A stretch of 13,495 nt of DNA. Origin: an uncultured Saprospiraceae bacterium (GTDB lineage: Bacteria; Bacteroidota; Bacteroidia; Chitinophagales; Saprospiraceae). Under the pieces are notes generated by a model. The model saw nothing but the letters and a program-made list of their open reading frames with translations, did not search any database and had not been told where the DNA came from. The stretch spans positions 1 through 13,495 of the forward strand of contig CAKUWM010000049.1 in the NCBI GenBank assembly GCA_934699305.1, in the 5' to 3' direction. Position numbers and translations under genes: made by a program. How positions within the stretch are numbered: the first letter of the stretch is position 1; each line of letters starts with the position of its first letter. Shown piece after piece: positions 1 through 7,576 of this stretch.

Positions 1-1767
1 TGTGGCTAATAAATGGGGATAGGTATAGCCACCATCCACTGATAAGAGAATATCAACTGATTTGCAATTGACCGGTCCCTTATCTGTGCTTGCCACATCC
101 CATGAGATTGAAACGGATTCTCCGACATACCATGTTATATATTCTTGATTGGGGTACGTTACAACAAAAGGACCTTTCGTTTTATCCACCGTTATGTGGT
201 TGGTTTTTTGAACGTGTTTTGCTCCGCCATTTTTATCTTCTCTTACAGTGAGAATAAAGTTCATCTCTCTATTGACGCCGGGGAGTACCTCCCAAACATT
301 ATTTGTATTTGTTACGATGTATTCAATTTTCGGGAAAGTCCTTATTCCACTTGAATCTGCAAAATATGATCGGAATAGAGGACCTTTTGTATTGGTTTCT
401 TTGGGTGGTTGGACTTCAGCTATCTCACTATCCAATTGATCCCAGCGATAAAGCAAAGGAGCGTCTCCGGTGGCTTTCGCTTTTAATTCAAATGGTGTTT
501 TTATAGGAATTGTAAAATCACCACTGGACGATATAATGGTTGGAATTGCTCCCGGTAAGTCAGTTTTGGTGGCACATGAATTACCTAATCCGTTGACAAT
601 AAATTGACCCATCTCCTTGATACTGTAACCGTGAAAATATGCATCACTGTGTTCCTGGACATTAGGTGCACATATCCCGGCATAACCCATTATAGTAGAT
701 GCACTACCGGGCTCAAATGATGCAGTCAAATCCCTGTTACATGCATTATTTTGGGTATGGGAGCCGCTGAGTTGATGACCTACCTCGTGTGCAACATAAT
801 CTATGTCAAAAGGGTCGTTGATAGGGCTTCCGGAGCCTGTGCCTCCCCATGCTTTTCTATATATGTCGCAAACGACGGCATATCCTGCCAATCCTCCGCC
901 ACCGGTACTAAAAATATGGCCGATATCATAATTGTCTGTACCTATTCTTGTATCACATTCAATTTGATTCTGTTTGATTTGCATGTTTACATCATCATTG
1001 TCGTATGGATCTGAAAGCGGGTCAAGATTGATTAAAGTATCTGTATTGGAAATTATTTCAAACCTAACTGCAAATTGATGCTCGTAAACAAAGTTTATTC
1101 GATTAATTGTCGTATTCATGGCAGAAAGAACATTCTCTACTGTCCCACCGTGAAATTGAGCGTATTCTCCGGTACACGAAAGTGCCATTCTGTAAGTTCG
1201 AAAGTTATTGTCTGACAGTCTTTGATTCACGTTTGTTAATTCCGGATTATGATTTTCATCAAAGTGGCATGTTAAAGATTCATCCCTGTATGCGTCATTA
1301 CGATCATAAACCAAATAAAGGTTAAGGTTATTGTCATAAGCAGGATCAATATAAGTTGTTGAATTATTATTGTTTATAATTGCATGAAATCCTTGATATG
1401 TGATGTCTATTCTCCCATAAATGGAAGGATTGGTTTTACTTTGAATGAGATAATTATTAATTCCGGGGTATTTTAAATGTAATTGAGGGGAGATCGAATT
1501 GGTTTGGATAACCTCAAACTCTTCAAATTTTCCATTTGTTAAAGGGAGGGATAATGAGGTATTATTTGAATTGCGTTGAAACTCATTAGGAATATCATGC
1601 AAATTGATTCTCATTGCCTGTATGTCAAGCATATATAAATCTGATACAGTGGTAGATATACGATATTGTGCCCTTGGTGAATGAACTTGTTTTACCCATA
1701 ATTTTGATGTTTGGCAGATTACAGAGGTGGACAAAAGGCATAAGGAAAATAAGTAAAGTACTCGCAC
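1..1767 (-). CDS. Secreted reprolysin-like (M12B) zinc metalloprotease, 3' end outside window
   Basis: An open minus-strand frame of 589 codons runs off the left edge, so the C-terminus is missing. The only conventional start after the in-frame stop at 1825-1827 is GTG at 1765-1767. It gives a basic, hydrophobic signal peptide (residues 1 to about 19, with VICQ near the likely cleavage site). The zinc site HEVGHQLSGSH is at residues 327-337 and the Met-turn IMGYAG has its Met at 360; together these are the metzincin signature. The catalytic domain spans roughly residues 188-400 and begins RTYRMALSCTGEYAQFHGGT, a pattern familiar from Bacteroidota M12B proteins. An Ig-like beta region follows (YRWDQLD, later ILLSVDGGYTYP). 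Such proteins usually end in a T9SS sorting domain, which would lie outside the window. It probably degrades extracellular protein. No promoter was seen in the 37-base gap after the upstream regulator gene, so co-transcription is likely. Confidence 0.88.
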   Translation of the reverse strand, partial: MRVLYLFSLCLLSTSVICQTSKLWVKQVHSPRAQYRISTTVSDLYMLDIQAMRINLHDIPNEFQRNSNNTSLSLPLTNGKFEEFEVIQTNSISPQLHLKYPGINNYLIQSKTNPSIYGRIDITYQGFHAIINNNNSTTYIDPAYDNNLNLYLVYDRNDAYRDESLTCHFDENHNPELTNVNQRLSDNNFRTYRMALSCTGEYAQFHGGTVENVLSAMNTTINRINFVYEHQFAVRFEIISNTDTLINLDPLSDPYDNDDVNMQIKQNQIECDTRIGTDNYDIGHIFSTGGGGLAGYAVVCDIYRKAWGGTGSGSPINDPFDIDYVAHEVGHQLSGSHTQNNACNRDLTASFEPGSASTIMGYAGICAPNVQEHSDAYFHGYSIKEMGQFIVNGLGNSCATKTDLPGAIPTIISSSGDFTIPIKTPFELKAKATGDAPLLYRWDQLDSEIAEVQPPKETNTKGPLFRSYFADSSGIRTFPKIEYIVTNTNNVWEVLPGVNREMNFILTVREDKNGGAKHVQKTNHITVDKTKGPFVVTYPNQEYITWYVGESVSISWDVASTDKGPVNCKSVDILLSVDGGYTYPHLLAT

Positions 1768-1804
1768 GGTATATAGTTTTTGATTTTTTAAGGGAGAAAA
1801 TATT

Positions 1805-2494
1805 CTAAATTTTAGAGGGATGAGTTATTCTATTTTTATAACGAACTAAAATATTTTTAGCTATCATTTTAGACAATTGTTTTTCTATACCTTTATGAAG
1901 GATCAAATAAGATTGGTCAAATTCAAATTTTTCCAGAATAATCACTTCACTTCCAATGTGAATATTTTGTGTATCTAAGTATGAAATAAATGAATCTTCA
2001 TGGTTGATGATACCGACAATAGTTACTTGTTGACCAAAGCTTACCTCTGTTAAAGGATATTGTGAGCGAAGAATAAACTTTCCGTTTTTGTCCGGAATGG
2101 GGTCTCCATAAATGTCATATTTGGGCGAATCAAGTTTCTGTTCGATTTCGTCTATAAGCTTATCAGATTGGATGTGTTCAAGTTGATCGGCTAATTTTTC
2201 CACTTCATTCCATTTAAAATTGAGCTGTTTGGTCAACATTACTTTCCAAAGTCGATTTTTTCTGATTAAATTTGTGGCGATGGAATTTCCTAGAGCATTG
2301 AGTGTAACTCCATAATATTTACGGTACGTTACCAGTTGTTTATTGCTAAGTCGTTTTATCATATCCGTTACTGAAGCAGCAGAAGTGTTCATCTGATCGG
2401 CGATTGCATTGGTATTCACTGCTTGACCGGTGCGTTCAAACAGGTTGAAAATGATTCGTATATGGTCTTCTTCTGATTCTGTCAGCTGCATCAT
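1805..2494 (-). CDS. DtxR/MntR-family metal-dependent transcriptional regulator
   Basis: Cytoplasmic repressor-type protein of about 229 residues. It has a winged helix (STNAIA-like NTNAIADQM, then SAASVTDMIKRL, the recognition helix), a dimerisation and metal-binding segment, and a C-terminal FeoA/SH3-like domain (from about LTEVSFGQQVTIVGI). The frame extends to a TTG at 2548, but I chose the ATG at 2492-2494. It gives MMQLTESEEDHI, matching the family N-terminus, and the longer start would overlap a candidate -7 element. Counted from the TTG, the primary metal-site positions are kept: D28 (DtxR M10, MntR D8), D121 (DtxR C102), E124 and H125. The usual ancillary ligands are replaced: N98 for His79, K102 for Glu83, E117 for His98 (DtxR numbers). 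The Asp at the Cys102 position is manganese-type rather than iron-type. It is divergent from AMP nucleosidase and lies upstream of the protease gene. Confidence 0.88.
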   Translation of the reverse strand: MMQLTESEEDHIRIIFNLFERTGQAVNTNAIADQMNTSAASVTDMIKRLSNKQLVTYRKYYGVTLNALGNSIATNLIRKNRLWKVMLTKQLNFKWNEVEKLADQLEHIQSDKLIDEIEQKLDSPKYDIYGDPIPDKNGKFILRSQYPLTEVSFGQQVTIVGIINHEDSFISYLDTQNIHIGSEVIILEKFEFDQSYLILHKGIEKQLSKMIAKNILVRYKNRITHPSKI

Positions 2495-2515
2495 GTCTAA
2501 GTTATGATAATGGTA

Positions 2516-2523
2516 CAAAGTAA
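2516..2523 (-). promoter_or_regulatory. Candidate -7 element for the DtxR-family gene
   Basis: The minus strand reads TTACTTTG, one mismatch from the Bacteroidota -7 consensus TAnnTTTG. A TTG lies 22 bases upstream (2546-2548). Transcription would start near 2509, about 15 bases before the ATG at 2494, which agrees with the shorter protein start. The match is imperfect in AT-rich DNA. Confidence 0.25.
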
Positions 2524-2556
2524 AGATAAATTTATGCAAAAATTTCAAATTCTCCC

Positions 2557-2599
2557 AAAAATTATATTTTTATATAACAATTAAACAAAAAATTATATT
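2557..2599. repeat. Direct repeat AAAAATTATATT in the divergent promoter region
   Basis: The 12-mer AAAAATTATATT occurs at 2557-2568 and again at 2588-2599, 31 bases start to start, or about three helical turns. Both copies lie in the short spacer between the DtxR-family gene and AMP nucleosidase, so they could be operator half-sites. They contain only A and T, so chance is a real possibility. Confidence 0.3.
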
Positions 2600-2601
2600 C
2601 T

Positions 2602-3372
2602 ATGAAGACAAAAGAAGATATTATAAATAATTGGTTGCCGCGCTATACGGGTCGTTCTTTGGAAGATTTTGGGAGTTTTATTATTCTGGTCAATTTCAAA
2701 GATTATGTTGTTCGTTTTGCCAATATTTATAATGTTCCGGTAATGGGGGAGGATCGGGCTATGCAGAGTGCGAGCTTTAATGATGTAACTATTATTAATT
2801 TTGGGATGGGCAGTCCTAATGCCGCAACAATTATGGATCTGTTAGAAGCTATTTCACCAAAAGCAGTGTTATTCTTAGGTAAATGTGGGGGATTGAAAAA
2901 GGTCAATAAAGTCGGTGATTTAATTTTACCTATAGCTGCTATTAGAGGGGACGGTACTTCTGATGATTATTTTCCGAGTGAAGTTCCGGCATTACCCGCA
3001 TTTGCTCTACAAAAAGCAATCTCTACAGCAATTCGGGAACAGGAAAGAGATTATTGGACAGGTGTTGTATATACGACCAACCGGAGAGTATGGGAATGGG
3101 ATGATAATTTTAAAGATTATTTGTACGAAATTCGAGCGATGGGTATTGACATGGAGACCGCAACAATCTTTTCTGTAGGATTTCATAATAGAATCCCAAC
3201 AGGTGCTCTGTTGCTGGTATCTGATGTCCCAATGTTTCCGGATGGAGTAAAGACAGATGCTAGTGATTTGATGGTTACTAAAAATTTTGTGGAAGATCAT
3301 CTGAATATCGGTATTCAGTCCTTATTAATGTTGAAAGAAAATCACAAAACAGTGAAGCATTTGAAGTTTTAA
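2602..3372 (+). CDS. amn: AMP nucleosidase
   Basis: Cytoplasmic enzyme hydrolysing AMP to adenine and ribose 5-phosphate, which links adenylate level to purine salvage. At 256 residues it is the short form common in Bacteroidota, with only the phosphorylase-type catalytic domain; the enterobacterial Amn has an extra N-terminal domain. The start MKTKEDIINNWLPRYTG is the usual family N-terminus. Nucleoside phosphorylase fold motifs are visible: NFGMGSPNA (residues 66-74), GKCGGL (93-98), the ribose-binding MDMET-like GIDMETAT (181-188, E185) and VSD with the likely catalytic acid D208. It is divergent from the DtxR-family gene with no clear TAnnTTTG promoter in the spacer. A 122-base gap separates it from the permease gene, which appears to have its own -7 element, so the two need not form an operon. 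No frameshift or missing motif was seen. Confidence 0.93.
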   Translation: MKTKEDIINNWLPRYTGRSLEDFGSFIILVNFKDYVVRFANIYNVPVMGEDRAMQSASFNDVTIINFGMGSPNAATIMDLLEAISPKAVLFLGKCGGLKKVNKVGDLILPIAAIRGDGTSDDYFPSEVPALPAFALQKAISTAIREQERDYWTGVVYTTNRRVWEWDDNFKDYLYEIRAMGIDMETATIFSVGFHNRIPTGALLLVSDVPMFPDGVKTDASDLMVTKNFVEDHLNIGIQSLLMLKENHKTVKHLKF

Positions 3373-3463
3373 TAGTGAAGTCTTTTAAAGTAAATATTGT
3401 ACATATTGATGTCTAATATATTGACGATTGTCGAAAAATAAAAGCAATATAAAAGTGTTCTAT

Positions 3464-3471
3464 TATTTTTG
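3464..3471 (+). promoter_or_regulatory. Candidate -7 element for the MacB-like permease gene
   Basis: TATTTTTG matches TAnnTTTG exactly and would place the transcription start near 3478, about 17 bases before the TTG start codon at 3495. No TTG sits at the usual distance upstream, so only the -7 half is supported. Confidence 0.35.
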
Positions 3472-3494
3472 ACGTAAAGTCTAAAGCTAAGCTG

Positions 3495-4742
3495 TTGAAT
3501 ATCTTATATATTTTTAAAGAAAGTTTCATTCAGGCATTTTCTGAGTTGAGAAATAATAAGATGAGGACATTCTTGTCCTTACTTGGTATTATGATTGGTA
3601 TTTTTTGTATTATATCTATCCAAGCAGCAGTAGATTCTTTGGAAAGCAATATTAGGTCGAGTTTTGAGAAGCTAGGTGACGACATTGTTTATGTTGACAA
3701 AAGACCATGGTCGGATGAAGGTCGCGATTTTTGGGTATATGCCAATCGACCAGAAACATCTTTCAAAGATTACAAAGCCATTGTTGACCATAGCAAATTG
3801 TCTGAAATTGTTACTTACTCGTGTTTCATTGGATCTAAGACATTGAGATTTAATAAAAATATTGTTGAAGGGACCTTCTTAATGGGCGTGAGTGAAGGAT
3901 ATGCAGATATCTTTAAAATTGATTTACAAAAAGGTCGTTTTTTCACCCTTATTGATATAATACGGGATTCTGATTTTACTGTTTTGGGTAATGATGTCGC
4001 GGAGAACTTGTTTGGACAGACAGATCCCATTGGGCGTTTTATTAAAATTGGTGGCAAAAGATTGCAGGTGATTGGAGTTGTTGCAAAGACCGGGAAAAGT
4101 TTGATTAATCCTTTGAATTTCGATCAGGTGTGTATTGTCTCATACAAGACGGCAGAAAATTTTGTCAATTTTAATGGGGAAAATTTTAGATCCTCTATCA
4201 ATGCCAAAGCAAAACCAAATGTCACTTTAGTTGATTTGAAAGACGAGTTGACTTCTATCCTAAGAGCAGAAAGGAGGCTCAAACCTTTAGCAGAAGATAA
4301 TTTTTCACTCAATGAGCTTTCAATGTTGGATAAAATATTCGACAGCATATTTAAAGTGCTTAAAATGGCTGGGGCAATAATAGGAGGTTTTGCTATTTTA
4401 GTCGGGATGTTTAGTGTGGCGAATATAATGTTTGTGTCGGTCAAAGAGCGAACCAATATTATTGGCATTAAAAAGGCATTGGGAGCAAAGAGGAAGGTTA
4501 TATTACTTGAGTTTTTAATAGAATCAGTTGTCCTTTGTGTGTTGGGTGGTGTATTGGGATTGATAGCTGTAATGGGCGCCCTTCAAATAGCAACTGCTTT
4601 TTCGGATTTTCAAATGAATCTATCTTTGTATAATATAACAATGGGTTTGTTGTTGTCAATTATAGTAGGTATCATAGCCGGAGTCATTCCTGCTTTCAAT
4701 GCCGCTAAAATGGATCCGGTAGAAGCTATAAGACAAGGGTAA
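3495..4742 (+). CDS. MacB/FtsX-family ABC transporter permease
   Basis: Inner-membrane permease of 415 residues. Its topology is that of MacB-type permeases: one N-terminal membrane segment (about 26-46, after the conserved NNKMRTFLSLLGIMIG), a large periplasmic MacB-PCD domain (about 47-285), then the FtsX domain with three membrane segments (about 291-315, 337-366, 381-404). The FtsX signature ERTNIIGIKKALGAKR is at 318-333, and the C-terminus MDPVEAIRQG is the usual family ending. Such permeases work mechanically with a LolD/MacB-type ATPase. None is encoded next to it and there is no fused ATPase domain, so the partner must be elsewhere. Substrate is unknown. The start is TTG at 3495-3497: the in-frame stop at 3450-3452 leaves no ATG or GTG, and the N-terminus it gives fits the family. 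The gene converges on the aldolase gene. Confidence 0.87.
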   Translation: MNILYIFKESFIQAFSELRNNKMRTFLSLLGIMIGIFCIISIQAAVDSLESNIRSSFEKLGDDIVYVDKRPWSDEGRDFWVYANRPETSFKDYKAIVDHSKLSEIVTYSCFIGSKTLRFNKNIVEGTFLMGVSEGYADIFKIDLQKGRFFTLIDIIRDSDFTVLGNDVAENLFGQTDPIGRFIKIGGKRLQVIGVVAKTGKSLINPLNFDQVCIVSYKTAENFVNFNGENFRSSINAKAKPNVTLVDLKDELTSILRAERRLKPLAEDNFSLNELSMLDKIFDSIFKVLKMAGAIIGGFAILVGMFSVANIMFVSVKERTNIIGIKKALGAKRKVILLEFLIESVVLCVLGGVLGLIAVMGALQIATAFSDFQMNLSLYNITMGLLLSIIVGIIAGVIPAFNAAKMDPVEAIRQG

Positions 4743-4746
4743 GGTT

Positions 4747-4805
4747 CCTATTAACCCGAACCCTCTTAAAGACAATATTTTGCTTTTAATAGGAGTTCGG
4801 GTTAA
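4747..4805. terminator. Probable bidirectional terminator with interlocking inverted repeats
   Basis: TTAACCCGAAC (4751-4761) is a perfect 11-base inverted match to GTTCGGGTTAA (4795-4805) across a 33-base interval, extendable outward to 15 positions with one mismatch. A second pair, CCTATTAA (4747-4754) and TTAATAGG (4786-4793), is also perfect. The order is A-B-A'-B', so the two stems cannot be nested. They are either alternatives or would form a pseudoknot. The element fills the 74-base space between the convergent permease and aldolase genes, which fits transcription termination from both sides. There is no long uninterrupted T tract, so the terminator call rests on the repeats and position. 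Confidence 0.65.
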
Positions 4806-4816
4806 AAGGTATTTGT

Positions 4817-5887
4817 CTAAATATTGCGCTCTAAACAATTTAGATCAGTAAATGCTTCTTTTAATCTTGTTACAAAGTTGTTTTCTCCAGCCCTAAGCCA
4901 TACACGAGGGTCGTAAAATTTCTTATTAGGCTTGTCGTCACCATCCGGATTACCTATTTGTCCTTGCAAATATCCTTCATTTTTAATGTAGTAATTTTTA
5001 ATCCCTTCCCAATAAGCCCACTGCATATCGGTATCAATGTTCATCTTAATGGCTCCATAAGAAATAGCTTCTCTGATTTCTTCACGACTTGATCCACTTC
5101 CTCCGTGAAATACGAAATTAATTGGCTTTGCAGATGTATTAAATTTCTTTTGAACGTATTCTTGAGAGTTATTCAATATAATTGGCTTAAGTGTTACGTT
5201 ACCGGGCTTATATACACCGTGAACATTGCCAAAGGCGGCTGCAATTGTAAATCGGTCACTTACTTTCAATAATTCTTCATACGCATAGGATACTTCCTCC
5301 GGTTGTGTATATAGCCTGCTTGAATCTACGCCGGTATTGTCCACTCCATCTTCTTCACCCCCGGTTACGCCCAATTCAATTTCCAAAGTGATACCTATTG
5401 CCGACATTCTCTTTAAATATGCCACGCATGTTTCGATATTTTCTTGAATAGGGTCTTCGGATAAGTCAATCATGTGTGAGCTGTATAAGGCATTTCCAAA
5501 TTTTTCAAAGTGTCTTTCACTAGCCTCTAACATTCCATCCATCCATGGTAGTAATTTGCGTGCACAGTGGTCGGTGTGTAAAATTACAGGAACTCCGTAT
5601 GCCTGCGCAAGTGTATCAACATGAGCGGCACCGGCAATTGAACCCAGAACTGCTGCCTTTTCATTTTCATTTTTAAGTCCTTTTCCCGCATTGAAGGCTG
5701 CACCTCCATTGGAAAATTGAATAATTACAGGCGAATTCACCAATTTGGCGGTTTCTAAAACAGCATTGATTGAAGAAGACCCAATAACATTGACTGCCGG
5801 ATAGGCAAATTCATTCTCCTTGGCATAGTTTAAGGCTTCAGTTACTTCGTCGCCGTGGAGAACGCCAGACCTAAATTTTTGAGACAT
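4817..5887 (-). CDS. fbaA: Class II fructose-bisphosphate aldolase
   Basis: Zinc-dependent aldolase of glycolysis and gluconeogenesis, splitting fructose 1,6-bisphosphate into dihydroxyacetone phosphate and glyceraldehyde 3-phosphate in the cytoplasm. It has 356 residues and resembles the E. coli FbaA type (358 residues) rather than the shorter class IIB enzymes. Active-site features are complete: HTDHC with catalytic D106 and zinc ligand H107, LEIELG with E171, NVHGVY with zinc ligand H223, HGGSGS with H261, and the phosphate-binding NIDTD at 283-287. The start MSQKFRSGVLHGDEV is an ATG and fits the family. It lies 34 bases after trxB on the same strand, and that gap holds an exact -7 element, so it may be transcribed both from trxB read-through and from its own promoter. 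The gene ends next to the interlocking inverted repeats. Confidence 0.97.
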   Translation of the reverse strand: MSQKFRSGVLHGDEVTEALNYAKENEFAYPAVNVIGSSSINAVLETAKLVNSPVIIQFSNGGAAFNAGKGLKNENEKAAVLGSIAGAAHVDTLAQAYGVPVILHTDHCARKLLPWMDGMLEASERHFEKFGNALYSSHMIDLSEDPIQENIETCVAYLKRMSAIGITLEIELGVTGGEEDGVDNTGVDSSRLYTQPEEVSYAYEELLKVSDRFTIAAAFGNVHGVYKPGNVTLKPIILNNSQEYVQKKFNTSAKPINFVFHGGSGSSREEIREAISYGAIKMNIDTDMQWAYWEGIKNYYIKNEGYLQGQIGNPDGDDKPNKKFYDPRVWLRAGENNFVTRLKEAFTDLNCLERNI

Positions 5888-5907
5888 GCGAATTATTTAT
5901 TTTAAAC

Positions 5908-5915
5908 CAAATATA
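5908..5915 (-). promoter_or_regulatory. Candidate -7 element for the aldolase gene
   Basis: The minus strand reads TATATTTG, an exact TAnnTTTG match, in the 34-base trxB-fbaA gap, 20 bases before the aldolase ATG. No well-spaced TTG is present upstream. Confidence 0.42.
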
Positions 5916-5921
5916 AGATAA

Positions 5922-6863
5922 TTATTCAATTCCTTTATTTACTAAATACTTTTCAGCTTCCAATGCTGCCATACAGCCGGTCCCGGCAGAGGTTATTGCC
6001 TGACGATATACATTGTCCTGAACATCACCGGCAGCATACACACCTTCGACATTGGTTGCTGCACTTCCAGCGATAGTCTTTATATATCCACCTTCTTTTA
6101 ATTCAATATAATCTTTGAAAATGTCGGTATTAGGCTTATGACCGATTGCGACAAAGAATCCTTTTACCGGAACTTCAAATTCCTCATGAGTCTGATTATT
6201 TCTAAACAATGCACCCGTTACTTCTTCTTCTCCTATAACATCGATTGTTTCAGTATTAAAATGAACTTCGATTTTCGGATTATCCATAACTCTTTGTGCC
6301 ATAATTTTGGAGGCACGCAAATAATCTTTTCTGACAATTAGGTGAACCTTTGGGCATAATTTAGAAAGATAAATAGCTTCTTCCGCCGCAGAATCTCCTC
6401 CTCCGACTACCGCTACTTCTTGACCTCGAAAGAAAAATCCATCACATACGGCACATGCTGAAACACCTCGATTGGTCAACCTCTCTTCGGAAGGGAAACC
6501 AAGCCACTTGGCATCGGCACCTGTAGAGATAATCACTGTATGGGCGAGAATTTCTTTTCCACTTTCCGACCACACTTTATGTACCGGTCCCGTAAAGTCC
6601 ACTTTTACTATATTCTCATAGTGTAGTTGTGTTTCAAATCTAGCTGCTTGTAGCCGAAATAATTCAACTAATTCAGGACCTTGGACACCATCCGGAAACC
6701 CGGGATAATTTTCAACTTCTGTTGTAATGGTTAATTGACCTCCGGGTTTGCTTCCGGTGTATAAGACAGGGTTTAATCCGGCTCTTGCTGCATAAATAGC
6801 CGCAGTATAGCCAGCCGGACCACTTCCTATAATGAGACACTTTAATATATTTTTATCTTCCAT
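5922..6863 (-). CDS. trxB: Thioredoxin reductase (NADPH)
   Basis: Cytoplasmic flavoprotein that passes electrons from NADPH through FAD and a redox disulfide to thioredoxin. At 313 residues it is the low-molecular-weight bacterial type. Features in order: FAD-binding GSGPAGYTAAIYAARA (residues 13-28), PGGQL (40-44), the redox pair CAVC (137-140), the NADPH-binding GGGDSAAEEA (154-163), basic residues of the NADPH phosphate pocket in VRKDYLRA (177-184, equivalent to the HRR..R pattern), and the C-terminal FAD motif GVYAAGDV (274-281). The ATG start at 6861-6863 leaves a normal short N-terminus before the first Rossmann motif. No TAnnTTTG match was found in the 138-base gap after aroK, so its promoter is not located. 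Nothing is missing or truncated. Confidence 0.97.
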   Translation of the reverse strand: MEDKNILKCLIIGSGPAGYTAAIYAARAGLNPVLYTGSKPGGQLTITTEVENYPGFPDGVQGPELVELFRLQAARFETQLHYENIVKVDFTGPVHKVWSESGKEILAHTVIISTGADAKWLGFPSEERLTNRGVSACAVCDGFFFRGQEVAVVGGGDSAAEEAIYLSKLCPKVHLIVRKDYLRASKIMAQRVMDNPKIEVHFNTETIDVIGEEEVTGALFRNNQTHEEFEVPVKGFFVAIGHKPNTDIFKDYIELKEGGYIKTIAGSAATNVEGVYAAGDVQDNVYRQAITSAGTGCMAALEAEKYLVNKGIE

Positions 6864-7001
6864 GAAAATTAATTTATCGTTGTATAATACGCAATTAATA
6901 AAAAAGTTGTGTTTCGAGACGAAGATTTCATTAATTTAAATATAAAATATGAATTTTAACATTTAATTATAAAAAACAATATACATTTTTCAACTTTATG
7001 C

Positions 7002-7541
7002 TTAATTTATATATTGGTCATCTTGTATTATTTTGACAAGTTTAGCTATAATTTCATCGTCATAGCCAATATTTTCCAACCGATAATGAGCTCTTTGATA
7101 AAAAGGTAATCTATTTTTAAATAATTGACTAAAATGAAGAGCAACCTGCTGATCAGACATAGAAGCAATCAAAGGTCGATCATCCCTCATGTCTTTTAGA
7201 CGATCAATAATTATGTCAAAAGGAGTCTCAAGCCAAATGGTTATGCCATTTTTATTCATAAAGTCCATGTTGTCGAAAAAAGCCGGTGTTCCTCCTCCTG
7301 TAGAAACTACTGCAAGATTATTTTCAGCAAAGTCAATTGAGTGTAGATAATTTTTTTCTAAATTACGGAAACCTGATTCACCATGTATCTTAAATAATTC
7401 TGAAATTGATTTGTTTTCACCTTTTCGGATTCGATCATCAAGGTCAATAAAGGGAATAGAGAGCTTACTGGCAGCGCCTAATCCTATTGAAGACTTGCCT
7501 ACACCCATCATCCCAATTAAATAAAATATTTTCGTAGTCAT
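7002..7541 (-). CDS. aroK: Shikimate kinase
   Basis: Phosphorylates shikimate with ATP in the pathway to chorismate and aromatic amino acids, in the cytoplasm. I chose the ATG at 7539-7541 (179 residues, MTTKIFYLIG). The frame extends ten codons to a TTG at 7571, but that start falls inside an exact -7 promoter element and would precede the transcription start. With the chosen start the motifs are: Walker A GMMGVGKS (10-17), shikimate-binding DLDD (33-36), FRNLE with R59 and E62, STGGGT (80-85), the lid RDDRPL with R122, and the RLPFY segment with R144. Length and motifs are complete for the family. It is the first gene of the minus-strand group aroK-trxB-fbaA, but the 138-base gap to trxB makes a single operon uncertain. 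Confidence 0.94.
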   Translation of the reverse strand: MTTKIFYLIGMMGVGKSSIGLGAASKLSIPFIDLDDRIRKGENKSISELFKIHGESGFRNLEKNYLHSIDFAENNLAVVSTGGGTPAFFDNMDFMNKNGITIWLETPFDIIIDRLKDMRDDRPLIASMSDQQVALHFSQLFKNRLPFYQRAHYRLENIGYDDEIIAKLVKIIQDDQYIN

Positions 7542-7568
7542 ATATTTTGCTGAATGTGTTAGTTGTTG

Positions 7569-7576
7569 CAAATATA
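7569..7576 (-). promoter_or_regulatory. -7 promoter element for aroK
   Basis: The minus strand reads TATATTTG, an exact TAnnTTTG match. Transcription would start near 7562, about 20 bases before the chosen ATG at 7541. This supports the shorter protein start. A -33 TTG at the standard distance is not evident. Confidence 0.48.

Noticed and set aside
145..1325. Several plus-strand open frames of 63-87 codons
   Set aside because: All lie opposite the metalloprotease frame, which carries unmistakable motifs throughout; they are antisense shadows.
6864..7001. AT-rich gap between aroK and trxB examined for a terminator or promoter
   Set aside because: No stable inverted repeat and no TAnnTTTG match on the minus strand, so nothing is annotated there.
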